Positions 38,700 through 47,540 are shown, counted from the first letter of the stretch. The stretch is 64,000 bases of DNA from Bacillus sp. X1(2014) (GCF_007678255.1 NZ_VEED01000009.1:162808-226807); one strand, 5' to 3'. Numbers and translations: made by a program. The notes: generated from the letters alone by a model not told the origin.

Positions 38700-38824
38700 A
38701 TAGTATTTACCCCCTTTAGTCCCTTTTTTATGTTATTACGTTCCTTTGGAAGAGAAAGTTTCTATTCTCATTTTTCTGTTGTTTATTATGCTTTAATAAC
38801 ATAATATTACCGCGGAGTTTTATG

Positions 38825-38853
38825 TTGTACAAGCCTTACGTAAGGTATATAAT
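38825..38853 (+). promoter_or_regulatory. Promoter of the XRE gene with palindromic operator
   Basis: -35 box TTGTAC (38825-38830), 17-base spacer, consensus -10 box TATAAT (38848-38853). The spacer contains the perfect 12-bp palindrome CCTTACGTAAGG (38834-38845). This is a textbook position for repressor autoregulation by the downstream XRE protein. Confidence 0.75.
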
Positions 38854-38880
38854 CCATCTTGGATGGAGGTAATTTATAAC

Positions 38881-39525
38881 ATGGATGACTTATTAAAAAA
38901 AAAGGCAACTTACTGGAAAAATAGATTAAAAAAGTGTATGGATGCACACAGATATACTCAAGCATCCTTTGCTGAAGCCTTAAACAATAAATATGGAACT
39001 AGCTATGGCCAAAAAGATGTTAGCCGATGGATGAATACAGGAGCCAAAATTAAAAATGGAGAAGTCGGCTTTCCCAAATACGATACTATGCTTCTAATTG
39101 CAGATTTCTTTAATGTAGATGTTGGCTACCTTACCGGTGAAACCGATGAGATTTCATTTTCAGTGGAGAAGGCATGTTCTTATATGGGCTTGAATGGCGA
39201 AGCGATAAAAGCCATAAGGGAAATTACACACCCTGAAAATGAAGCCAGCAACATGAGGAAAGATTTGAGAGAGACTTTTAACAAGTTTCTCTCAGCAGAG
39301 GGCTTTCCTATTTTTTTTGATAGACTACATGATCTTCACCTTACATCTTTATTACCAAATCAAGAGAATCGCGTATTCGACAACCTAGATTGTGCGATTG
39401 AATATATCCGTGGTTTAGAGTACCAAGGGAAAATTGCACGATATGAATTGAATGAAGCTATGGTACTACTAGTTAATGAATTATACTCTAACCCACCTGA
39501 AGTAGATTTGAACATAAAAGAATGA
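38881..39525 (+). CDS. XRE-family transcriptional regulator
   Basis: A 214-residue protein; the ATG at 38881 is chosen because GGAGGT lies ten bases upstream. The N-terminal helix-turn-helix (YTQASFAEALNNKY...KDVSRWMNTG...YDTMLLIADFFNVDVGYLTG) is that of phage-type repressors. The C-terminal 130 residues are helical without a recognised peptidase motif. It probably represses its own promoter and perhaps the divergent small-protein operon through the palindrome at 38834-38845. Confidence 0.75.
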   Translation: MDDLLKKKATYWKNRLKKCMDAHRYTQASFAEALNNKYGTSYGQKDVSRWMNTGAKIKNGEVGFPKYDTMLLIADFFNVDVGYLTGETDEISFSVEKACSYMGLNGEAIKAIREITHPENEASNMRKDLRETFNKFLSAEGFPIFFDRLHDLHLTSLLPNQENRVFDNLDCAIEYIRGLEYQGKIARYELNEAMVLLVNELYSNPPEVDLNIKE

Positions 39526-39567
39526 ATAATTTAACTTTATTTGATTATTCAAAGGTTTCCACCACAA

Positions 39568-39609
39568 CAAAATACCAAAATTCCTAGGATGAACTATGCT
39601 GGTATTTAA
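39568..39609. repeat. Short inverted repeat
   Basis: AAATACCA at 39568 pairs with TGGTATTT ending at 39609. It lies downstream of the XRE gene. It may help terminate transcription, but the loop is long. Confidence 0.3.
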
Positions 39610-39671
39610 TTAATCATTTTGAACGTTGTCTTTTGTGTTTTTGTAATACACAATCAATTATTCAATTAATA

Positions 39672-39703
39672 AGGGCATAAAACCTTAATGGTTCTATGCC
39701 CCT
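39672..39703 (+). terminator. Terminator-like hairpin after the XRE gene
   Basis: GGGCATAAAACC pairs with GGTTCTATGCCC with one mismatch around a short loop, followed by CTTTAT. A weak T-tract makes it a moderate candidate. Confidence 0.45.
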
Positions 39704-40126
39704 TTATAGATTGGCTTATTAAACTTCTACCCATTTGTATAAGTAAAATATTTCACAAAATCCTCTAAAACAGAGGTTGTTTATTGCGCAGTTTAGGTCT
39801 ACTACGTAATACAAGAGTTACCCTAAAATCATTCCCGTTTGAGCAAGGCTGGTCTTGTTTTATCAAATTTTTTAACATTCTTGAAACTCCAAACAAAAAG
39901 ATTTATTCCTCCTAATACCAGTAAGATTGCGCGGTAAGCGTCTTGTCATTATTTGGTAAACTTAATGTCATTTAGTAGTATCTATAATGTCAGAAGTGTT
40001 ACATTTCAATGTCTGTAATCACGGTGAGAGCAGAGCTAAGCCACACCTCATCTATCCCCGAGAATTTGTATTCTTACTACGACTGGTTAAATTGACTACT
40101 TATCGGATCTCCGCCCCTCTTCCAAA
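39704..40126. other. Non-coding stretch
   Basis: No gene supported. Apart from the right copy of the 58-bp repeat, only AT-rich sequence without clear structure. Confidence 0.5.
39740..39800. repeat. 58-bp imperfect direct repeat, right copy
   Basis: Matches 36871-36930, with CCTCTAAAACAGAGG in the centre and an identical TTTATTGCGCAGTTTA. The two copies are 2.9 kb apart in the same orientation. Confidence 0.65.
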
Positions 40127-40153
40127 GAAAAAGGCTGTCGAAAATTCGACAAC
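40127..40153 (-). terminator. Terminator of the short dpdA/G/H operon
   Basis: On the minus strand GGTTGTCGAA pairs with TTCGACAGCC and is followed by TTTTTCTTT, 15 bases beyond the dpdH copy 3 stop. Confidence 0.8.
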
Positions 40154-40167
40154 CTGAGAGACCTTAC

Positions 40168-42867
40168 CTATTTATTTAAATTAATCCTAATCTGAAGATG
40201 CTCGAAAAATTCTGGATTTACCTCTTCAATATCCCTTAAGATCCCTTTCCACTGTTTTCGTGGCAGCTGGGTTTCCCCTTTTATCATTAATTTTAGAAGA
40301 TGTTTCCTCACTTGGCTCCGCATTTTTAATTTATCTTTTAAGTATTCATCAAAATCCATATCAATATTATTAGTCGGAATAAACTTATTTATATTGAACA
40401 AATATACTTGCTCATTTTGAATTTTGGCAATGATTTCATTGTTTACTTCTTTTGATAGCCATATAATAATCTCATTTATTTCATAAAGATCATTAATCGT
40501 GCGATTCTCTTTGTGAATCAGCATGTTTACTTGTTTTACTTTCTCCACCATATCACTGGAGAAATAGCGTGAAAATCTAATTAGCGTCTGAATTTCAGAT
40601 GACTTTTCTTCTATTAATGGTTCTAAAGCATTCAAATAACTTTTAATCCCTTTTTGAAGTTCAGCGATGAAATTCATTAAAGGGTAATTCCTGATTTGGA
40701 ACTTATTCAATGACTTGACTGGCTTATAAGATAAGAAATGTAAGTCAAAATCTTCAATATTGTCCTTCTTCTCATTCACATCAATGATATTATCACGTAA
40801 AGCGAACCAATCTAAAAACAGATCCTCTGCCATTTCAACCCATTCTTGTTTGATTGGATTATTTATCCCGGATGTCCAATCACTTGCACTAATCGTTCTT
40901 ATTTTGTACAGAAACTGTTTTAGATTATAAGCAAAATCTTCAATTTTATATCCTAAACCTTCTTCCAATTCGTTCTTCCATTGTGTTTTTAAGCGCTCAG
41001 AACTGTATATCCATTCAGCAATATTAAAATCATTTGATACTAATGCAAACTTATCTCCTCGATCTTGCATTTTCAATTGTTGGAAATTAGCAATTTGGAG
41101 AAGATTGACCTTCTTGTCAATCACAATTTGAGTGTTCTCCGTCTCGGTAAATGAAATGGGATATTTATAACGATTGACTACTTCACTTCGTTGGATTGTT
41201 GCTGTTGATTTTGTAGCTCTCGACGTATTTGATCGAATAAGTGATGTTCCTTTTACAATTTCATGAATAATCGTTGCCACCCCAGACCTGACGGGCTCTA
41301 ACAGTTCTTCCTTTACTTTCTCTCCTTCAATCCAATCTCGGATATGTGTATTCACCACGCCTTTTTTAACATGAATGGTTTCGATATGAACTTCTTCTCT
41401 ATAAAGATCAAGATTTCTAACGGTTACTGTAATATCACCAGAATCCTTCTTAAAATGCTCCAATAAGGACGCGGACAAAGTATATTTCTCTTCCTTCGGA
41501 TTTGCATACATTTCAGCCAAAAATTTAACCGTTTTGTTTTCGTGTTCAATATACACATCTCTGTTTACATAATTAAAGACCTTATTTGCTGCTTTAGCAT
41601 CTCCCTTTATTAAAAAGCGTAATAATTCTCTTGAGTGTAGAATGAGATACCTTAATGCTCCCTTCCCATTCGGGATTCCATCGTAAATTCTGTTGATGAG
41701 CGGAACATTAAAAGGCAAAATTTCCAATTGAGTTTGTGAATCTCTTAATAAATCCTTGCAAGAAGTTGCATGTGGACATGCTGTTGAACAGGAATAGCCA
41801 TTTGCGTCTTTCAATGCGACTAAATAATTGTGCAAATAGTTTTGTGCCTGCTCTTTTTCTAATGAAAAGAAATTGGACCCGGATTCGTCTGATAACCAAA
41901 GCTTCTTGACGCGATCATCAATAGTATCTAAATTTCGGATACGATTCATTAATTCTAGGGTGAAGGCTTCTCCCTGTTCCACACCAGGTGTTAAACCAAT
42001 CACCACATCCCAGTTTCCTTCTTCCAATGTAATAAAATAATCTAACAAATCTGCTGCATAAAGATTAATGGACTGGACCAAATCATCAATTAATAGTACA
42101 GGTCTTATTTTTTTCTCTAATAATATATTCGATAACTGTTTAAAGATAGTTTTTATATCTGTTCCTTGAAAGAGGAATTGATCTAACTTCTTTAGCAGTG
42201 AAAAACGAAACTTATTGTAGTTAATATCAATGTTTAAGGTGGTGCTTTCGAGCAGTTTCTCGTACTCCTCTTTTTTGATGATTTCTAATGGTTTGTTAAT
42301 TTGACCTTGACTAATTTGCTTTGTGAACTCTAGGATATTTTTTTCAATTACCGGACGAAGTAACAAGGTTGCGGGGACGATATCTTCATCACGTTCGAAC
42401 AATTCAGACATGGTGGACCATACCATTTGATTGATAATTGTAATAGGTTTACTAAGCAACAGGTCCCACTTATTCTCATCAATGATTAAATCCTCTAATT
42501 TAACACCGATAGAATCATAACATTTTCTTACCAGTACTTGTGGATTTAATTCATTCCTAGAAATACGGATAATAGGCCTTGGATTGTGTGTAAGTTCCCA
42601 TTGATCTCTTATCCAGCAAAGGAGTTCAGACTTTCCCGATCCCGTTGAACCAAATATCATATAAACCCGATTCCCAAAGGGGTGATTCTCCTCCAACTCT
42701 TGCATTAGTTCTTTTTCTGTGACACTTTCAATTAATTTATCTTTATAATATCGATTTAACGATTGAGGAAAATGAGTATTTCGGAAAAATTCATTTGAAA
42801 AATTGTATCTTTCATCCGCTGTACCATATAAATAGCTAATATTTTTCTTAGATATGCATGGAATCAT
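40168..42867 (-). CDS. dpdH: DpdH-like P-loop ATPase, third copy
   Basis: An 899-residue protein, shorter than the two other DpdH proteins (1065 and 1023). Walker A is GSTGSGKS at 73-80 and the segment after it, ELLCWIRDQWE, parallels HLIRWIKEHYE of copy 1. The Walker B-like strand is RPVLLIDDLV. A CSTACPHATSC cluster lies where copy 2 has CVDCPLIDKC, followed in both by a PFN segment. It overlaps the upstream G-like gene by 4 bp. It is linked to a DpdA/TGT gene rather than to helicases, so it may serve modification or a regulatory step. Confidence 0.68.
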   Translation of the reverse strand: MIPCISKKNISYLYGTADERYNFSNEFFRNTHFPQSLNRYYKDKLIESVTEKELMQELEENHPFGNRVYMIFGSTGSGKSELLCWIRDQWELTHNPRPIIRISRNELNPQVLVRKCYDSIGVKLEDLIIDENKWDLLLSKPITIINQMVWSTMSELFERDEDIVPATLLLRPVIEKNILEFTKQISQGQINKPLEIIKKEEYEKLLESTTLNIDINYNKFRFSLLKKLDQFLFQGTDIKTIFKQLSNILLEKKIRPVLLIDDLVQSINLYAADLLDYFITLEEGNWDVVIGLTPGVEQGEAFTLELMNRIRNLDTIDDRVKKLWLSDESGSNFFSLEKEQAQNYLHNYLVALKDANGYSCSTACPHATSCKDLLRDSQTQLEILPFNVPLINRIYDGIPNGKGALRYLILHSRELLRFLIKGDAKAANKVFNYVNRDVYIEHENKTVKFLAEMYANPKEEKYTLSASLLEHFKKDSGDITVTVRNLDLYREEVHIETIHVKKGVVNTHIRDWIEGEKVKEELLEPVRSGVATIIHEIVKGTSLIRSNTSRATKSTATIQRSEVVNRYKYPISFTETENTQIVIDKKVNLLQIANFQQLKMQDRGDKFALVSNDFNIAEWIYSSERLKTQWKNELEEGLGYKIEDFAYNLKQFLYKIRTISASDWTSGINNPIKQEWVEMAEDLFLDWFALRDNIIDVNEKKDNIEDFDLHFLSYKPVKSLNKFQIRNYPLMNFIAELQKGIKSYLNALEPLIEEKSSEIQTLIRFSRYFSSDMVEKVKQVNMLIHKENRTINDLYEINEIIIWLSKEVNNEIIAKIQNEQVYLFNINKFIPTNNIDMDFDEYLKDKLKMRSQVRKHLLKLMIKGETQLPRKQWKGILRDIEEVNPEFFEHLQIRINLNK

Positions 42868-43607
42868 GCAATTTCACCACCTATTTTCACCCAGTTCCAT
42901 TCTTTCTTTTCTCCAAACGATGTATACGGTAAATCTTGCTTCTTAGAAAGTCTCAGGATAGAGTCATTTCCTAGGTTTAAGACGGCAAATACCATCCCAT
43001 TAAACACACTTCCATTATGAACACACGGAATAATCGAGTTTATTTTTTTCTCAAAGAATAGTTGCAATGGACCTTCCCATGGCCCTATCTCTTTAACAAC
43101 GCTTTTCATTAAATTCAGTTGTGGAAGTGCATAAAACCCTCCATAAACTCGATAACCCAAACCAAAGTACTCCATCATCCTTTTCCAAGCATTTACTTTT
43201 TCTTGACTAATTGCTAGTTTGTCAAATTTCAGGTTAGCTTCATAGTGTAAGTCTTTTATGTAAAGTTGATTGGGTACAACAAACAAATAATAATACATGG
43301 TTGAAAAAATATAATTGGAATCTGCAGGATTATTAGATTCTTCTGCTATTTCTTTTAATCGCTGAAGATAATGAAAATCCTTTACTTCTGAATGATGCAG
43401 TGGCCAAATATGTTTTAACTCATCCAGTTTAATAAAGTGTAGATTCATTAAAAAAATAAGCGCGGCATCCATCAAAGAGGAAATATCCCCTTCTGGTTGG
43501 TACTGATACTTGGCGATTAACTCAGATCTGGCTATCCCAGGATTCTTTTGAACTGTTTGAAGAATCGAGCCTATTTCAGGGCCATAACAAATTTGAAATA
43601 AGGACAC
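42864..43607 (-). CDS. dpdG: DpdG-like protein, third copy
   Basis: A 247-residue protein with a GTG start; GGAGTGATATA precedes it and the preceding gene's stop shares one base. The segment AWKRMMEYFGLGYRVYGGF closely resembles AWMTWANYFGLGHTMDGRF of DpdG copy 1, the key evidence. As in both full modules it lies directly before a DpdH-type ATPase with a 4-bp overlap. Biochemical role unknown. Confidence 0.62.
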   Translation of the reverse strand: MSLFQICYGPEIGSILQTVQKNPGIARSELIAKYQYQPEGDISSLMDAALIFLMNLHFIKLDELKHIWPLHHSEVKDFHYLQRLKEIAEESNNPADSNYIFSTMYYYLFVVPNQLYIKDLHYEANLKFDKLAISQEKVNAWKRMMEYFGLGYRVYGGFYALPQLNLMKSVVKEIGPWEGPLQLFFEKKINSIIPCVHNGSVFNGMVFAVLNLGNDSILRLSKKQDLPYTSFGEKKEWNWVKIGGEIA

Positions 43608-44500
43608 TATATCACTCCTTCATTGATTTTTATTTCGTTTATTGTTTTTGCTAAATGATAGTAATTATGAACCGATCTCAACTTCATATAGTCACGATGA
43701 GAGATATTTAAGATATCTTCAGGATTATCATTACATACAGGACATTGACATGGTAGCGGTTGACTTATAAGAGCATTCCTTCTTTTCACATTTGATTGGG
43801 AGATCACATATGTGCGGAAAGGATTACTATAAAAGACTTGGTGAAAGGCAGCAACCATAGTAGGCCTACTTGAGTCAAACGATAAAATATTCAACTTCGC
43901 CATTTCTTTTATTTGTTGAATTCCTGTTACCCCGAAAATATGTAGATGTTCCGGACCCACTATTTCTGTAACAGACTTCATGTACCTCACTTGCTCAACT
44001 GGACTTCTTGCTAACATTGAACCCAATCCGAAATATTTAAACCCCATTTTCTTTAATTCATCAATACAGTAATTCGTACTCGGCATATCAAATCCTTGTA
44101 TGACTCCCATCAGCGAAACATTTTTGGGCAGATTATTTTCATTTATTAAATGTACGTATTCATAGGCATTAAATAATGTTTTTTCAACGGAGGAAAACTT
44201 TTCTGAAAGTGTGTTTTTATTTAGTAGGGGTTCATCTAGGTGGACTAACTTTATTGGAATGTCTGATGGAGCAGATTCGATAATAAATTTTTGGATATCC
44301 AATATATCTCTTAAATTATATTTTCCTGGGTTTTTCGAGTAGAAGAGAGCACCAGAATCAATTATTAGTTTTTTCGGTTTCTTTTTGAATTTCTTGATTC
44401 CGTATTTGTTATCAGGGACAGCTGAGATCAGCATGCAACATTCATTAAAATAATCGCAAAAAATAGCATCACTATGTGACCAACTAACATAAAAATCCAT
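43607..44500 (-). CDS. Short DpdA-family (TGT-like) DNA base-exchange protein
   Basis: A 297-residue protein of the tRNA-guanine transglycosylase fold. Candidate catalytic acids are D48 (DSGA), D89 (HLDEP) and D209 in SFDSS, the position of the TGT nucleophile. MGVIQGFD and YFGLGSML match substrate-binding loops. C251, C253, C256 and a later histidine form the usual zinc site. It lacks the N-terminal domain of the large DpdA (45464-47524) and any RNA-binding PUA domain. DpdA enzymes swap guanine for preQ0 in DNA. It leads an operon with G- and H-like genes; GGAGG lies before the ATG. NCBI-type families of short DpdA relatives exist, but the substrate here is untested. Confidence 0.75.
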   Translation of the reverse strand: MDFYVSWSHSDAIFCDYFNECCMLISAVPDNKYGIKKFKKKPKKLIIDSGALFYSKNPGKYNLRDILDIQKFIIESAPSDIPIKLVHLDEPLLNKNTLSEKFSSVEKTLFNAYEYVHLINENNLPKNVSLMGVIQGFDMPSTNYCIDELKKMGFKYFGLGSMLARSPVEQVRYMKSVTEIVGPEHLHIFGVTGIQQIKEMAKLNILSFDSSRPTMVAAFHQVFYSNPFRTYVISQSNVKRRNALISQPLPCQCPVCNDNPEDILNISHRDYMKLRSVHNYYHLAKTINEIKINEGVI

Positions 44501-44526
44501 TACATGCCTCCGTTCTTAATTAAATC

Positions 44527-44582
44527 ATACGTGAAGATACGTGATTCATTAACATTATATCATCATTGTGGACTTATGGGAA
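44527..44582 (-). promoter_or_regulatory. Promoter with tandem operator-like repeats before the short dpdA
   Basis: On the minus strand -35 TTCCCA (44577-44582), 17 bases, -10 TATAAT (44554-44559). Just downstream, at the expected transcription start, TCACGTAT occurs twice with a 10-bp period (44537-44544 and 44527-44534). Two sites on the same DNA face suggest a dimeric regulator. Confidence 0.65.
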
Positions 44583-44590
44583 ATTTTATA

Positions 44591-44620
44591 AAACAAAAAG
44601 CCTCTAAAATTTTAGAGACT
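44591..44620 (-). terminator. Terminator overlapping the end of the 266-residue gene
   Basis: On the minus strand GTCTCTAAAA pairs with TTTTAGAGGC, followed by TTTTTG. The stem contains the stop codon. Confidence 0.75.
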
Positions 44621-45412
44621 TGAGGAGAAATATTTCCATTTTTCAAATGCCCTAACTAGATTATTTCTAGTGGGATAAAACTTTCTATTTGTTATAAACA
44701 CTTCGTTCCAGATTGGATTATCTTTATTAAAAAAATTTCCGCTCCAATCATCAATGGATAAGAAGAAATCGAGCCTAGGAATTGATGGATATGTATAGAG
44801 ATTTGTTTTATATGTTTCTTCAAAATACTTGAGAATGATATACCATGAAATTGAAGAATTAATGATTGTGTATTTTTTATTTTCTTGAATGGATTTAACA
44901 CTTTGTACTTTAAAGGACTCATTGCTGTTTAAAACATCTTCAATATAGCAGGTAAAACATTGTAACATCGTAGCCGTTTCATCCAAGGTGATTTTATCAA
45001 AAACTAGTGAAATAATATTTTCTAGTGTACTTAACGTCATAATTTTAGTTGAGTTATTGCTAATTTTGTTGGTTTTAATCTCGATAAAACTTTTAAATAA
45101 ATCAATTTCTAATAGTGCATTCAAAATAATTGTAATTGGTGATTTTTTCGAAATTAGAACTGGAAACTCATCTTCTAATTGTGCTTTTGGAAGTATAGAT
45201 AACAAATAGCCATCATTAATAGTTACAATGAAGTTTTCATCTGCAGTAGTAACTTCCATATCATTCGATAGAATATAAATAAACTCGTTCAATGTTTGAT
45301 TTGAGAAATTCTTTAGATTCCAGGAATGAATTTCTCCGATCGTTGCAGTACCTATATATATTTCAGTATCTTTTCTGTTTAACTTTTTTGTCTGGATTTT
45401 AAAGCTATTCAC
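44612..45412 (-). CDS. Unrecognised protein between the two DpdA genes
   Basis: A 266-residue protein that I do not recognise. It begins MNSFKIQTKKLNRKDTEIYI and is mostly mixed alpha/beta by composition, with no P-loop, cysteine cluster, HKD or DGQHR motif. GGAG lies about eleven bases before the ATG. It follows the large dpdA gene by 51 bp, with a terminator in between, and has its own terminator. The place between two DpdA genes makes it a candidate modification partner that could replace DpdB, but nothing in the sequence shows that. Confidence 0.55.
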   Translation of the reverse strand: MNSFKIQTKKLNRKDTEIYIGTATIGEIHSWNLKNFSNQTLNEFIYILSNDMEVTTADENFIVTINDGYLLSILPKAQLEDEFPVLISKKSPITIILNALLEIDLFKSFIEIKTNKISNNSTKIMTLSTLENIISLVFDKITLDETATMLQCFTCYIEDVLNSNESFKVQSVKSIQENKKYTIINSSISWYIILKYFEETYKTNLYTYPSIPRLDFFLSIDDWSGNFFNKDNPIWNEVFITNRKFYPTRNNLVRAFEKWKYFSSSL

Positions 45413-45447
45413 AGTGGTTGCTCCTTACAAATAAAATCCTTTTTTAG

Positions 45448-45477
45448 AAAAAAGGCTGAAGAATTAAATCTTCAACC
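45448..45477 (-). terminator. Terminator at the dpdA 3' end
   Basis: On the minus strand GGTTGAAGA pairs with TCTTCAGCC and is followed by TTTTTT. The stop codon lies in the loop. Confidence 0.8.
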
Positions 45478-47524
45478 TTTCCTTTTTACTTTCTTTTAAT
45501 TGTTCATAAAAAATATGGGTGTTATGGAACCCTCTTCTTCGATTGCGATTATTCCCTCTAAAGATGTTGACCTCGATGCCAATATTCTTACAAATTTCAC
45601 AACCACACTTTTTCCATGGGGTATCTTCAAGGACTCGTCGGTACAGTGCTTCATTATTAGTTTTCTTGCCCGTATTTATTATATGATCATACTCTAAAAT
45701 GGTATCGAGGGTTTCTTCTAGTCCTAATTGTCCTTTATCGAACAATCTTAGTGCTTCAAGTGATTTTTGTTCTAACTTTTGGAACAACTCTAAAGAACCG
45801 ATACCCTTCTCTAATAACTTCTTTATTTTTGAACTGCTTTCTGTGGCTTGTGGAACTCTTATTGCCGCATACTTATTACCCTCTAAAGTAAAATAATTGT
45901 TTTTTGCACTCATCCATGCTTGGCGGAGAAAACTAGTGGAGTCAAAAGAGGTAACTCCAAATTGATTAAATATATTAATCGATTCTAATCGTGCTGCTCC
46001 GAATAAATGAACCTCCATGTATTCAGGCAAAATTGGTGCAACATTCTTCAAAACATCATAAATGACTTCATTTGGAGAAAAAGCCAACCCACCTAGTGAA
46101 ATGTGCTGATAGCCCATATCAATTAAGTTTTGGACGGATTGAACATATGTTTGAACATCCCAACCTTGGGCAATCCCGGATGGTTTAAAGCTGTAATTAC
46201 CTTCTTTATGCATTGTAATGAACTGCTGAGAATTTGACTCCGTAATGTGTAATCTTCTGAGTCTTTCTTGCATCTCCGTATGTTCGGGCAGGATTAAATG
46301 GTCAATCGAAACACCAATATCAAAGCCAAGCATTTCGTAATTATCAAGGATTTCCTTCGTTTCAAAAAGTGGTTCGAATTCATTCCGGTAAGAGTAAGCA
46401 CCGCAATCACCTAAGACTGGAAAGTCCTTTGGAACACGGACAAAATTATGGATACCACCAGTATCAGCGACCTTTTTGAATTTTTTATTTTTAGGCGAAT
46501 CTATTTTTTTCTTCGGATCAATGTTCATCATCGATACCAGTATGCCATCATAATTAGGTTTATGATAGATTTCATGTGCATAGACATCATCCAGATATGG
46601 GTCACGATTTTCAGTATGTTGATCATGGATAAAATCAAAATTAGGATCTACGCGGTCATCGTTTTCAGGCATATAATACCGTAAAGGAAAGTTGGTATAA
46701 TTTTTCGCGAAAATATCAGATTTAATGATAACTCCAATATTTTTTTCTGCACCGGAACTATCTTTCTTAGGTTTACTTTCCACCTGATCTAATGGGAACA
46801 GATCCAATTGTTCAGAATGTTCTTTTTTTACACGATATTTTGCTAAAGTTCCGATAATCTCATTCGGTTGTTCATGGAGTTTCTTAAGAAAATCTTTATC
46901 ACAAACTTGCTCTTGTGCAAGTAATTTAAATAAGAAGCCTTTTAATTCAATATTACCTGCTCCAAACTCTTTTGTATCTTCCTGGGTAATTTCGATACGA
47001 TGATAAGGTTCTTTATTAGGAATAACTTTTTCACTAGATTTACTAGCTAGAAAAATTAGTTTTTGACCTGGTATTGTTCTATCTAAGGGAAGTTGAATCG
47101 ATTTTAGATACTTATCCCCTAGCAAAAAAAACACGAGATCATATTCTTTTATTTTTTCTGAAACCGTTTGATTTATTTTTAATTGACTTGCCCACTCATT
47201 TATTTCTTTTCCATTCATGTCATTAAAGGTAACTTCATAAGGGACTATTTCTTTGTCCTCATCGATTAAACCATAACCCGCAGACACGATACTTACATCA
47301 ATTATTTCATTGCCATATTTCTCACGTAGTAGTTCTACACCTTCCATAAGCCTTTTATGCTGCTTGCCCGTATACATTTTGCCAGCAGTAGACTTATACT
47401 CTTGAAGACTTGCTTCTTTCATTTTTAAAGTTTCTATATCTTTAAAATCACTCAAAAGTAATTGATTGTCAGGTTTAAATAATTTTTCCCCAGTACATGA
47501 GGTTATAACTAATGTCTTAGCCAT
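45464..47524 (-). CDS. dpdA: DpdA, DNA deazaguanine transglycosylase
   Basis: A 686-residue protein. The ATG at 47524 (MAKTLVITSC) is chosen for its GGAGGGG ribosome site; an in-frame upstream start would add 32 hydrophobic residues inside the promoter. Residues 1-200 form a DUF6884-like domain (VITSCTGEK, SAGYGLID, LLGDKYLKSI). Residues about 265-686 are TGT-like: DCGAYS at 373, SIDHLILPEH near 406, SGIAQGWD, ISLGGLAFSP, LFGAAR, and the putative nucleophile region SFDS at 526-529. C640, C642, C645 and H667 or H670 would bind zinc. DpdA inserts preQ0 into DNA in place of guanine. It usually needs DpdB, which is not visible here. Confidence 0.85.
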   Translation of the reverse strand: MAKTLVITSCTGEKLFKPDNQLLLSDFKDIETLKMKEASLQEYKSTAGKMYTGKQHKRLMEGVELLREKYGNEIIDVSIVSAGYGLIDEDKEIVPYEVTFNDMNGKEINEWASQLKINQTVSEKIKEYDLVFFLLGDKYLKSIQLPLDRTIPGQKLIFLASKSSEKVIPNKEPYHRIEITQEDTKEFGAGNIELKGFLFKLLAQEQVCDKDFLKKLHEQPNEIIGTLAKYRVKKEHSEQLDLFPLDQVESKPKKDSSGAEKNIGVIIKSDIFAKNYTNFPLRYYMPENDDRVDPNFDFIHDQHTENRDPYLDDVYAHEIYHKPNYDGILVSMMNIDPKKKIDSPKNKKFKKVADTGGIHNFVRVPKDFPVLGDCGAYSYRNEFEPLFETKEILDNYEMLGFDIGVSIDHLILPEHTEMQERLRRLHITESNSQQFITMHKEGNYSFKPSGIAQGWDVQTYVQSVQNLIDMGYQHISLGGLAFSPNEVIYDVLKNVAPILPEYMEVHLFGAARLESINIFNQFGVTSFDSTSFLRQAWMSAKNNYFTLEGNKYAAIRVPQATESSSKIKKLLEKGIGSLELFQKLEQKSLEALRLFDKGQLGLEETLDTILEYDHIINTGKKTNNEALYRRVLEDTPWKKCGCEICKNIGIEVNIFRGNNRNRRRGFHNTHIFYEQLKESKKERLKI

Positions 47525-47540
47525 TGTTACCCCTCCATAA

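Noticed and set aside
44501..44611. preQ1/preQ0 riboswitch before a DpdA gene
   Set aside because: No CUAGG-type preQ1 pocket or H-type pseudoknot pattern was seen; the stretch holds a promoter with tandem repeats.
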